From Myxococcales bacterium (GTDB lineage: Bacteria > Myxococcota_A > UBA9160 > SMWR01): DNA of 42,905 nucleotides. The stretch covers positions 1-42,905 of the forward strand of contig JABSQW010000015.1 in NCBI GenBank assembly GCA_013215605.1. The letters are read 5' to 3'. Below the pieces are notes generated by a model. It ran no database searches and was not told the DNA's origin. It saw nothing but the letters and a program-made list of their open reading frames with translations. Positions 23,731 through 32,126 of this stretch are shown in pieces. Position numbers and translations under genes: made by a program. Position 1 is the stretch's first letter. Every line of letters begins with the position of its first letter.

Positions 23731-24489
23731 TCAGAAGTTCACCCGCTTGGTGAAGCCACCGTCGACCACGAGGTGGGCGCCCGTGATGTGCCCGGCCGCG
23801 GGACTCGAGAGGAACGCCACCGCACGCGCGATATCCTCGGCGGAGCCGAGATTGCCGGCCGGGTGATCCTTCTTCGTCTGCTCGAACATGTCCGGCATGG
23901 CCTTCTCGATCATCTCCCAGGATCCGCCCTTGAAATAGATCGGCCCCGGGGAGATCGTGTTCACGCGAACTCCGGCGCCACCGAAGGCTTGCGACAGCCC
24001 GTTCGCGTGGACGACGAGGGCGCCCTTCAGCGAGTTGTACGCCGTCGGACCCATGAAGGTTTCGACCGCCGCGGTGGTGGCGATGAAGATCACCGACGCG
24101 GCGTCCGACGCCTGGAGCGACGGCAGCGCGGCCTCGAAGCCTCGCACGGCCCCCATGAGGTCTACCTCGAAACAATTGCGCCAGCCCTCTTCTCCCGCGC
24201 CGCCCATGCCGCTCGCGTTGCTCACGAGGATGTCGATGCCCCCGAGCTTCTCGGCTGCATCTCCCACGAAGGCCTGGAGCGCGTCGCCATCGGACACGTC
24301 GACGGATTCGGCAACCACTTTCACACCGCGACTCGAGAGATCCTTCTCCGCCGCTTCGAGTGCCTCCGCGCCGCGCGCACAGATCGCGACGTCGGCCCCC
24401 TCGTCGGCGAGGGTCTGCGCAGTTGCGAGACCGATCCCCTTGCTCGCACCAGTGATGATTGCCTTCTTGCCCTGTAGACCGAGGTCCAT
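23731..24489 (-). CDS. Short-chain dehydrogenase/reductase
   Basis: A 252-residue classical SDR. The cofactor motif is TGASKGIG at 13-20, the NAG-type motif appears as SNASGMGG near 90-97, and the catalytic pair is Y151 and K155 (YNSLK). The usual active-site serine thirteen residues before the tyrosine is threonine here (T138 in IATTAAV). The C-terminus has VRVNTISPGPIYF and GAHLVVDGGFTKRVNF. It would oxidise or reduce an alcohol/ketone with NAD(P). The ATG at 24489 has AAGGAG six bases upstream. It probably belongs to one transcript with the upstream P450 and downstream ThuA gene. Confidence 0.9.
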   Translation of the reverse strand: MDLGLQGKKAIITGASKGIGLATAQTLADEGADVAICARGAEALEAAEKDLSSRGVKVVAESVDVSDGDALQAFVGDAAEKLGGIDILVSNASGMGGAGEEGWRNCFEVDLMGAVRGFEAALPSLQASDAASVIFIATTAAVETFMGPTAYNSLKGALVVHANGLSQAFGGAGVRVNTISPGPIYFKGGSWEMIEKAMPDMFEQTKKDHPAGNLGSAEDIARAVAFLSSPAAGHITGAHLVVDGGFTKRVNF

Positions 24490-24520
24490 GACCTGCTCCT
24501 TTTGACGCTGCCGCGAGCGT

Positions 24521-25789
24521 TCAGTCGACGTCGAATTCGAGGTGAAGCTCCGTGAGGCCCCGGAGCAGAATGTTGGGTGCCACGATCGGCTCGCCGTGTG
24601 CCTCCGAGAGGCGGGCGTTCGGGAGCCGCTCGAGAAGCTTTCTGAACGCCGTCTGCATTTCCTTGCGGGCAAGCTGCGCGCCGAGACAGAAGTGGATTCC
24701 CAGTCCGAATGAGACGTGGTCTCCCGCGTTCGCGCGACCGACGTCGAAGCGCTCAGGCTCTGCGAACACGGATTCGTCGCGATTCGCCGAGGCGAAGCGC
24801 AGCATCGCGATCGAACCGCCGGGGATCTCGACGCCGCCGAGCTTCGTGTCTGACGTGACCACCCGCCACATCGTCGACGTGGGCGTCGCGAGACGCAGGA
24901 CCTCCTCAACGAGGTTCGGAATCAGCTCCGGGTCGGCCTCGACCCGCACGCGCTCCTCGGGATGCGTGGCGAGTAGGCGCATCCCTTCAGTGATCGCCGA
25001 CGCCGTGGTCTCGTTCCCGGCCACGAGCAGCTGCTGGAGGATCGAGAGACACTCTGCCGTGTCGAGCCGTCGCTCCCCCTCGACGTCGGCGTTTACGACG
25101 TCGGAGATGATGTCGTCCTGAGGCGCCTTGCGGCGCTGCTCGAGGATCTCCGCGAAGTACTCCTGGAATTCGAGGATGAGCTTCGCCGCCGCGATGCGTC
25201 CCTCGTGGTCGGCCATCTGGCCGAGCTGGGCCACGAATCCATCGGACCACGCCTTGAACCGCGGCAGGTCTTCGCGCGGAACGCCGAGCTGCTCCGCGAT
25301 CACCGTGAGGGGCAGCGGAACCGCGAACTGCGACCGCAGCTCGACCGCCCCGTCCACGGCGAAGGCGTCGATGAGCTCGTCACAGAGCGTCTCCATCTTT
25401 GGCGTGAGATCGTTCACTCGGCGCGGCGTGAACGCCTTGTTGACGAGCGAGCGGAAGCGCTTCTGCTCCGGCGGATCGGCCGTGAGCATGGTGTCGACCG
25501 CGGGCCAACCCTGCTTCGCGATCGCCGCGACCTCGGGGTCCACAGCCCCCGTGCCGCCCCCGAGCGCGACGGCGAAGCGGTTCGAGAAGATCTCGGGCTG
25601 CTTGACCGCTTCGACGACGGTTTCGTACGAGGCGATCTGGAAGATTCCCGTGTGGGGGTCGCGGTGTACCGGCGCCTCCGCGCGGAGAAGAGCGTTGTAA
25701 TCGACCGGATCGACGATCACCGCGGGATCAAAGGGATTGTAGTCGACGAGGGGACGCGCGGATCCCGACACAGCGTCGCGGCTCGACAT
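24521..25789 (-). CDS. Cytochrome P450
   Basis: A 422-residue bacterial class I P450. The I-helix oxygen-activation motif is VAGNETTASAI, the K-helix ExxR is EEVLR, and the heme loop is FGLGIHFCLGA with C368 as thiolate ligand. Both key residues of the AGxET motif are present, so the enzyme should be active. It would hydroxylate a hydrophobic substrate using a ferredoxin, none of which is in the window. The ATG at 25789 is preferred over a TTG at 25855. Its neighbour downstream is the SDR, 31 bases away, so the P450 and SDR may work in sequence (hydroxylation then oxidation). Confidence 0.93.
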   Translation of the reverse strand: MSSRDAVSGSARPLVDYNPFDPAVIVDPVDYNALLRAEAPVHRDPHTGIFQIASYETVVEAVKQPEIFSNRFAVALGGGTGAVDPEVAAIAKQGWPAVDTMLTADPPEQKRFRSLVNKAFTPRRVNDLTPKMETLCDELIDAFAVDGAVELRSQFAVPLPLTVIAEQLGVPREDLPRFKAWSDGFVAQLGQMADHEGRIAAAKLILEFQEYFAEILEQRRKAPQDDIISDVVNADVEGERRLDTAECLSILQQLLVAGNETTASAITEGMRLLATHPEERVRVEADPELIPNLVEEVLRLATPTSTMWRVVTSDTKLGGVEIPGGSIAMLRFASANRDESVFAEPERFDVGRANAGDHVSFGLGIHFCLGAQLARKEMQTAFRKLLERLPNARLSEAHGEPIVAPNILLRGLTELHLEFDVD

Positions 25790-25948
25790 GGCTCTCCAGA
25801 CCCGACTTGGCTCGGTTGCCCCCGCATTCTGCGGGGCGGGGCGCGGTGTCGTCAACCGCGCCGATTCGCCCGGTGGTCTCCGATCCGGTTCCGGCCGCTC
25901 GTTGAAATGCTCCGGAAGCCGTGAGACCCTGCCCAGCGGGAGGGCCGC

Positions 25949-27175
25949 ATGAACACCGCCATTCGTCCGGGATCAGAACCCGCGGTGATCGACCTCGCCG
26001 ACGCCGAGTACTGGCGCGACCCCCACCGCGCCCTGCGCGAGGCCCGTGAGCAATACCCCGTCGCCATGGCGTCGACTGGCGAGCCGATCGTCCTGCGCTA
26101 CAGGGACGTCGACGCCCTCGCATCAGACTCCCGCATGAACAGCAACGCGCTCGCGTTCGTCGAGGGGCAGGTCGATTCCGGCCCCCTCGTCGACTGGTGG
26201 CGCCTGATGCTGACGAACCTGAACGGCCCCAACCACGTGCGTCTCCGCGGCCTGGTCTCGCGGGCCTTCACGCCTCGGCAAGTGGACGACAAGCGCCCGC
26301 GCATCCGCGAGCTCACGAGGGAGCTGATCGATCGCCACGCCGACGCGCGCGAGTTCGACGTCCTTCACGACTTCTCCCACGAGCTTCCGATCCGCCTGAT
26401 CTGCGAGGTGCTCGGTGTGCCCGCGCAGCACCACGAGGACTTCTCGCGTTGGTCGACGGACCTCGGGGCGGCGCTGTCGTCGATCATCACACCCGAGCTC
26501 CGGATGGCCGGCGAGGAAGCCGCGACGCAGATGAGCGCCGCTGTAAGGGACCTCCTGAAGCGGCGCCGGGTCGCCCCGGAGGACGATCTCTTGTCGGCGC
26601 TGATCCGGAGCGCCGACGAGATGGACGAGCGGTTTAGCGACGACGATCTCCTGGTCCTCGTCATCAACCTGATCTTCGGGGGCCACGACAGCTCCCGCAG
26701 CATGCTTGCGGTCGCGGTGGCGATGTTCCTCACCCACCCAGACCAGCTCGCGCGACTGCGCGACGACCCCTCGCTCGCAGCGTCCGCCGGCGAGGAGGTC
26801 CTGCGCGTCGAGCCCATCGTTCCGGTCCTGTCGCGCGAGCCCAGTGAAGACCTCGAGGTCGCGGGGGTGAAGCTTCCCTCCGGGAAACCGGTCCTGCTGT
26901 CGATTCTCTCGGCCAATCGAGACCCTGACGTGTTTGCGAATCCCGACCGCTTCGACATCGCTCGCGGCGACGCGCGCTCGTTCAGCTTCGGCTGGAGCGC
27001 CCACCACTGCCTCGGTGCGGCGCTGGCGCGGGCGGAGATCCAGGAGGTCGTTCCCGAGTTCTTCTCGGCGTGTCGCGAGGTCGAGCTCCTGATCGACGCG
27101 CCCGAGTGGGTCCCATTCGCGAACCTCCGGCGCATCGAGCAACTCCCGATCCGCTTCGAGCCCGCCAGGACTTGA
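25949..27175 (+). CDS. Cytochrome P450 with atypical signature residues
   Basis: A 408-residue P450 divergent from the first by 159 bases of intergenic DNA. The K-helix motif EEVLR and the heme cysteine C354 in HHCLGAALAR are present. Two usually conserved sites differ. The I-helix is LIFGGHDSSRS where AGxDTT is expected, so serine replaces the proton-relay threonine. The heme loop is FGWSAHHCLG, where the second glycine of FGxG is serine. The enzyme could have altered oxygen activation or a different reaction such as dehydration or epoxidation. Ribosome site GGGAGGG lies just upstream. Confidence 0.92.
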   Translation: MNTAIRPGSEPAVIDLADAEYWRDPHRALREAREQYPVAMASTGEPIVLRYRDVDALASDSRMNSNALAFVEGQVDSGPLVDWWRLMLTNLNGPNHVRLRGLVSRAFTPRQVDDKRPRIRELTRELIDRHADAREFDVLHDFSHELPIRLICEVLGVPAQHHEDFSRWSTDLGAALSSIITPELRMAGEEAATQMSAAVRDLLKRRRVAPEDDLLSALIRSADEMDERFSDDDLLVLVINLIFGGHDSSRSMLAVAVAMFLTHPDQLARLRDDPSLAASAGEEVLRVEPIVPVLSREPSEDLEVAGVKLPSGKPVLLSILSANRDPDVFANPDRFDIARGDARSFSFGWSAHHCLGAALARAEIQEVVPEFFSACREVELLIDAPEWVPFANLRRIEQLPIRFEPART

Positions 27176-27363
27176 GATCCGCGGGTTCTGACAGCCAGCG
27201 CTGCGGCGAAAAGAAACCCGAGTCACGAAGAGCTCCGGTTGGGCAGGGGTTCACTGTGATATTTTCTTGAGTGCGAGGCACGCGGGTCTTCACGAACGCG
27301 GGAAGCTCGAAGAATCAGGTGGTTCGGCCGCGCACGAGGGCCGGGCGCCACGAAAGGCCAACT

Positions 27364-29841
27364 GTGGGCGATCGGGATCTCACGCGCGAAGAGCTTCTCG
27401 CCGAACTCCATGCCGCCAGGGACCGCGAACGGGTCCTCGAGCGCCGCGTCGCGGAGGCCGACGGTCGATTCATCTCGAGCGACAGCATCTCCACCGGCGA
27501 GCTCCGCGAGAGCGAGCAGCACTTCGCTGGCGCTTTCCACAAGGCCCCCGGCTACATGGTGGTCACCGCCGTCGACGATGGCCGCGTCGTCGACATCAAC
27601 GAGGCCTTCTCGCACTGGACCGGCTACCGCCGCGACGACATCGTCGGCCAGTCGGCGGACCAGCTGCGTCTGTGGGACGACATCGAGAATCACGACGCCG
27701 TGCTGGCCGAGATCCTCGAGAAAGGCTCCATCGAGGGCGTCGCGTCAGACTTTACCACGCTCGCCGGTGACGAAGTCTCGGCGCTGCTCTCAGCCGAAGT
27801 GATCACAGTCGAGCGGGAGACATGCATCGTCTGGAAGTGCACCGACATCACCGCGGATCTGGCAGCCCAGCAGGAGCTACGCCAGCAACGCGAGCGACTG
27901 CGCGCGGTTCTGTCGTCGATCGACGAGCTCCCCGTAGCTCTCGTCGACCGTCAGGGCTTCATGAGGAGCCTGATTGGCGCTTCGCCCGGGGCCGGCCGGC
28001 TCGGGCTCGATCAGTTCGACATCCAGGGCCACCGGGTGAACGAATTCGGCAGCGGCGACCTGGGCGATCGTGCGCTCGAGCTCGTGCGAGAGGTCTTCGA
28101 CACCGGGGAGAGCCGCTCCTTCGAGACCTCGATCGAGCTGGGCGGACACCGAGGGGAGTACGAGGTCTGGTATGCCCCGGTGCTCGCGGAGGACGGCGGC
28201 GTCGACTCGGTACTCGCTATTTCCCGCGACATCACCGATCGGAAGCGTTCCGAGGAGGCGCTGCGCTTCAGCGAGGAGATCTACCGATCCCTGACCGACG
28301 ACGTCCTCGACTCGTCAGCCGTCGGAGTCTGCATTCTCGACGCTGAGTTCAACGTCGCGTGGATGAACCGCGCGCTCGAGAAATTCCTCGGCATCCACCG
28401 CCATGAGGTGGTCGGCACCGATCAGCGCCAGCTCGTCCGGCAGCGCCTCCGCTGGATCTTCGCGAACCCGGATGACTTCTACAGCCGGGTGTTTCGCACG
28501 TACGAGGACAACACCTACGTCGAGAACTTCACCTGCCACGTAACGCGCGAGGGAGAGCGAGAAGAGCGGTGGCTCGAGCACTGGAGCCAGCCGATCACGT
28601 CGGGGCTCTACACCGGCGGCCGCATCGAGCACTACACCGACATCACGCGCCGCAAATCGGCCGAAGTCGACCACCAGCGGCTCGAAGCAAAGGTGCGCGA
28701 AACTCAGAAGCTCGAGAGCCTGGGTGTCCTCGCCGGCGACATCGCACACAACTTCAACAACATCCTCGTCGGCATTCTCGGAAACGCCCGTATCGCACTG
28801 CGGGATATGCCCGACTCCTCGAAGCTTCAAGAGCCGCTGATCGGGATCGAGACGGCCGCGCAGCGCGCATCGGAGCTCACGCACCAGATGCTCGCGTATT
28901 TGGGTCGCTCCCCGTTCACCGAGAGGCCACTCGACCTCTCGGCGCTCATCGAGGAAATGACGAAGTTGATCGCGGCGTCGATCTCGAAGAGCGTCGTCCT
29001 CGACCGACGCCTGAGCGCCGAGCTCCCGCCGATCGATGCCGATGCCACACAGCTGCGACAAGTGGTCATGAACCTCATCGTCAACGCCTCCGAGGCGTGC
29101 GAGGCCAACAACGGAGCGATCGTGGTCACGACGAGAACCGAGCATCTCTCGAGTGCGGATCTCGGCGAGCTGGCTCGCGGTGAGAAGCTCGGCGAGGGCA
29201 ACTACGTCTGCCTCGAGGTGGCCGACTCGGGAACCGGCATGACGCCGCGCACCCGGAACAAGATCTTCGACCCTTTCTTCTCGACGAAGTTCGCCGGTCG
29301 CGGCCTCGGACTCGCGGCGGTGCTCGGCATCGTTCGCAGCCACCGCGGGGGCATCGCACTCGAAAGCAAGAAGGGCGTCGGCACGACGATTCGCGTCTAC
29401 CTCCCGTGCTCGCCCGAACTGTCCCTCGATCTCGGCCCCCCGAGTGTTCCGGACGTCGATGGCGCGGGCACGATCCTCGTCATCGATGACGAGGAGACGG
29501 TTCGGCACGTCGCCGGACGCGCGCTCGAACACCAGGGCTTCTCCGCCCTGCTGGCAGCGAACGCCAAGGAGGGCCTCGAAATCTTCGGGAGTCAGGCGGA
29601 GGAGATCCGCGCGGTCTTGCTCGACCTCAGCATGCAGGGCATGGGCGGAGAAAACACCCTCGATGCGCTCCGCCTCGTCCGTTCGGACGTTCCGGTGATC
29701 ATCACGAGTGGCTTCAACGAGAACGAGGTCTCGTCCCGCTTCGAAGAAACCCGCCCGAGTGGCTTCTTGAAGAAGCCGTTTCGACCGGCAGAGCTGGGAG
29801 AGAAACTCCAGGAGGTGATTGCGGGGGCGGAGGAGGACTGA
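27364..29841 (+). CDS. Hybrid PAS sensor histidine kinase with receiver domain
   Basis: An 825-residue cytoplasmic hybrid kinase from the GTG at 27364; no transmembrane segment is seen. Order: coiled start (5-30), three PAS-like domains (about 40-160, 170-300, 310-440), HisKA with H462 in DIAHNFNNIL, HATPase (NASEAC N box, VADSGTGM, GRGLGLAAV), and a receiver domain with ILVIDDEE and phosphoacceptor D754 in LLDLSM. The residue after the histidine is asparagine, not the usual acidic one. It should sense a soluble signal and pass phosphate to its own receiver. No DNA-binding partner lies nearby. A GTG at 27271 gives 31 more residues but lacks a ribosome site; AAAGG precedes 27364 by six bases. 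Confidence 0.92.
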   Translation: MGDRDLTREELLAELHAARDRERVLERRVAEADGRFISSDSISTGELRESEQHFAGAFHKAPGYMVVTAVDDGRVVDINEAFSHWTGYRRDDIVGQSADQLRLWDDIENHDAVLAEILEKGSIEGVASDFTTLAGDEVSALLSAEVITVERETCIVWKCTDITADLAAQQELRQQRERLRAVLSSIDELPVALVDRQGFMRSLIGASPGAGRLGLDQFDIQGHRVNEFGSGDLGDRALELVREVFDTGESRSFETSIELGGHRGEYEVWYAPVLAEDGGVDSVLAISRDITDRKRSEEALRFSEEIYRSLTDDVLDSSAVGVCILDAEFNVAWMNRALEKFLGIHRHEVVGTDQRQLVRQRLRWIFANPDDFYSRVFRTYEDNTYVENFTCHVTREGEREERWLEHWSQPITSGLYTGGRIEHYTDITRRKSAEVDHQRLEAKVRETQKLESLGVLAGDIAHNFNNILVGILGNARIALRDMPDSSKLQEPLIGIETAAQRASELTHQMLAYLGRSPFTERPLDLSALIEEMTKLIAASISKSVVLDRRLSAELPPIDADATQLRQVVMNLIVNASEACEANNGAIVVTTRTEHLSSADLGELARGEKLGEGNYVCLEVADSGTGMTPRTRNKIFDPFFSTKFAGRGLGLAAVLGIVRSHRGGIALESKKGVGTTIRVYLPCSPELSLDLGPPSVPDVDGAGTILVIDDEETVRHVAGRALEHQGFSALLAANAKEGLEIFGSQAEEIRAVLLDLSMQGMGGENTLDALRLVRSDVPVIITSGFNENEVSSRFEETRPSGFLKKPFRPAELGEKLQEVIAGAEED

Positions 29842-30034
29842 GCGCCCGAGTACACGGGGGTGCAGCCTCGACTTCGAATGGACGTGATCCCCCCGAGCGG
29901 CTTCTGCGGAGCCTCGATCCGCGTGCGAGACTGACGTTCGGCGAGTTCGTCCGACCTTCGTTCGCCTTTTGCTCACCGCGCGGAAGCCGACTCTCGAGTC
30001 GGCCGTCCAGCGCCTTCCTGAGGTCCCGCCCCGC

Positions 30035-31540
30035 GTGAATCGACATCCGTTCCTCGCCGCGACCCTGCTTTCACTCCTCTCGGGCCCGCTGATCGCGAAC
30101 GCAGCGACCGCGAAAGACGACGACCCGTTCACGCTCTTCGATGTGGCGAGTCCCGGCCGGACGGTGACCGCGGAACTCCTCGACCTCGACGGCGACGGGC
30201 GCAGCGACGTCTTCACGGTGGTGTTCTCCGGCCTGCCGCCCGACGAGAAGCGCGAGATCCGCGTCTTCTACCAGACGCCCGAGGGCGCCCTGCCCTCCTC
30301 GCCCGACTGGACTGGACCGCTCCCCGACGGTGCCGCCGCCTTCGAGACCGCCGACCTCCTGCAAGGGCCCGGCACCGATGTGTTGTTTTTGACACGAAAC
30401 AGTGTCGTCGTACTGTCGTTTGCCGACCGGGTGCCGACGGAGCACGAGATTCGCGTCCCCGGCGGTCCGACCATCGCCCTCGCTGAGGATGAACGCGGCC
30501 TCGATCGCATTGCGCTTCTCCGCGAAGGCCTCGCTGATGAGCCGCTCTTCGTCCTCCCGGGTCTCGCCGAGATCATCGTCATGACCACGCGCGGTGAGGA
30601 GGTCGCGCGCCTCGACGTCGGCGCACGCGCCAACTACTTCCTGCCGCCACGCCCAGGTCTGATGATCTCCGAGAGCGAGGTCGAGATCAGTTTCGATGCT
30701 CCGAGGTTCGGCATGGGTGACGCCAACGGTGACGGTCGCGTAGACATCCTCTCCGCCAACCGTTTCGAGATGCGCATCTTCCACCAGAGGGAAGGCGGGC
30801 ACTTCCCCGTCCTGGCCGACATCGTCGTGCCGGTCGGCCGCATCTCGGAAGACGACCACCTCAGCAGCTCGGGGAGAGTGCGTTTCGAGTGGAGCGATTT
30901 CGACGGCGACGGTCGAGTCGACGTCCTCGTTGGGCACACGAGCGGCGGCGTGTTTCGCGCGGAAACGCGGACCGCGCTCCATCTGAACGGCGAGGGAGGC
31001 TTTCAGCTCGACCGTCCCGACCAGGCGTTCCTCACGGACGGCGGCTTCGCCACGCAGCAGCTCCTCGACCTCGATGGCGACGGCCGCGTCGAGCTCCTGA
31101 CCGTTCGCTTTCCACTCGGCATCCTCGAGATCATCGGTGTACTCGTCACGCGAAAGCTCGACGCCGAGGTGCTCGTCTACCGGCCCGAACCCAGCGGGGT
31201 CTTCAGCAAGCGCCCTGTCCACAAACGGGAAGTCCGAACGGCGTTCGACCTGGAATCGTTCCGCCCTCGAGGCTTCATCCCGACATTCCTGGCCGACGTG
31301 AGCGGCGACGGATTGCGCGACTTCCTCGACTCCGGGGGCGGAAAGACCCTCTCGGTGTATCTCGGCGGTCCCGAACTCGACTACTCGAAGCGAGCGGCTC
31401 GGATGAAGATGGACACGAACGGTCTCATAAACTTCGGCGACTTCGACGGTGACGGCCTCACGGATCTGCTCGTCTACGATCCGCTGCGTGCAGACGCGCC
31501 AATCCGGATCGCCGTCAATCGCGGCCTGCTGTCGAACTGA
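30035..31540 (+). CDS. Secreted FG-GAP/VCBS repeat protein
   Basis: A 501-residue exported protein with a signal peptide (VNRHPFLAATLLSLLSGPLIANA) and at least six calcium-binding DxDGDG-type loops: DLDGDGRSD, DANGDGRVD, DFDGDGRVD, DLDGDGRVE, DVSGDGLRD and DFDGDGLTD. This is the plan of FG-GAP/VCBS beta-propeller repeats, which in bacteria act as secreted or surface binding scaffolds. No enzyme domain is seen. The GTG at 30035 is chosen because it gives a normal signal peptide; a TTG at 29969 would add 22 unlikely residues. It converges on the FKBP gene (33 bases). Confidence 0.88.
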   Translation: MNRHPFLAATLLSLLSGPLIANAATAKDDDPFTLFDVASPGRTVTAELLDLDGDGRSDVFTVVFSGLPPDEKREIRVFYQTPEGALPSSPDWTGPLPDGAAAFETADLLQGPGTDVLFLTRNSVVVLSFADRVPTEHEIRVPGGPTIALAEDERGLDRIALLREGLADEPLFVLPGLAEIIVMTTRGEEVARLDVGARANYFLPPRPGLMISESEVEISFDAPRFGMGDANGDGRVDILSANRFEMRIFHQREGGHFPVLADIVVPVGRISEDDHLSSSGRVRFEWSDFDGDGRVDVLVGHTSGGVFRAETRTALHLNGEGGFQLDRPDQAFLTDGGFATQQLLDLDGDGRVELLTVRFPLGILEIIGVLVTRKLDAEVLVYRPEPSGVFSKRPVHKREVRTAFDLESFRPRGFIPTFLADVSGDGLRDFLDSGGGKTLSVYLGGPELDYSKRAARMKMDTNGLINFGDFDGDGLTDLLVYDPLRADAPIRIAVNRGLLSN

Positions 31541-31573
31541 CACGTACCGAGCGCCGTGTACGCGCACCGGGAC

Positions 31574-32065
31574 TCAGTCGATCGAAACGATCTTCACGTC
31601 GAACGTCAGCGTCTGGCCCGCGAGCACGTGGTTGAAGTTGACAACCGCGACATCGTCGCGGATCTCGTGGACCCGGACTTTGAGAAATTGTCCCGTAGGC
31701 GATTCCGCGGTGATTTCGTCGCCCGCTCGGCGGTTCTCTTCGGGAATCTGCTCCAGCGGAAACTCCACGAACTTCTCGGGCACGACCGGGCCGTAGCCTT
31801 CCTCCGGCGTGAGCACGATCTTCGTCCTCTCGTTCACCTTCAATCCAGCAAGCGCCTTCTCGAGCGCCGGAAAGGCACCCTGCTGCCCGTAGGTGAACGA
31901 GAGCGGGGCCCGGCCGATGCTCGTCTCCACTACCGAACCGTCTTCAAGGGTGAGCGTGTAGTCGTATGAGACGAGCTTGCCCTCGGCAACGACGGATTCG
32001 GCAGAATCTGCTGCCACGGCACCTGTTGCGATGAAAAACACGCCCAGCAGGGCGAAGATGCGCAT
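31574..32065 (-). CDS. Periplasmic SlyD-type FKBP peptidyl-prolyl isomerase
   Basis: A 163-residue protein: signal peptide MRIFALLGVFFIATGAVAA (cleavage near 19) followed by an FKBP/SlyD domain. Family marks are VSYDYTLTLEDGSVVETS, LSFTYGQQGAFPALEKAL, GLKVNERTKIVLTPEEGYG, an insert-in-flap segment (about 93-125), and the final VVNFNHVLAGQTLTFDVKI. SlyD itself is cytoplasmic; this copy has a signal peptide and should act as a folding catalyst in the periplasm. GAGGA precedes the ATG by eight bases. Confidence 0.92.
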   Translation of the reverse strand: MRIFALLGVFFIATGAVAADSAESVVAEGKLVSYDYTLTLEDGSVVETSIGRAPLSFTYGQQGAFPALEKALAGLKVNERTKIVLTPEEGYGPVVPEKFVEFPLEQIPEENRRAGDEITAESPTGQFLKVRVHEIRDDVAVVNFNHVLAGQTLTFDVKIVSID

Positions 32066-32126
32066 CGAATGGTCCTCACACCGATTCCTTCGATGCACTT
32101 GCGTTCGACCCGCTCTCAGCACCCGG

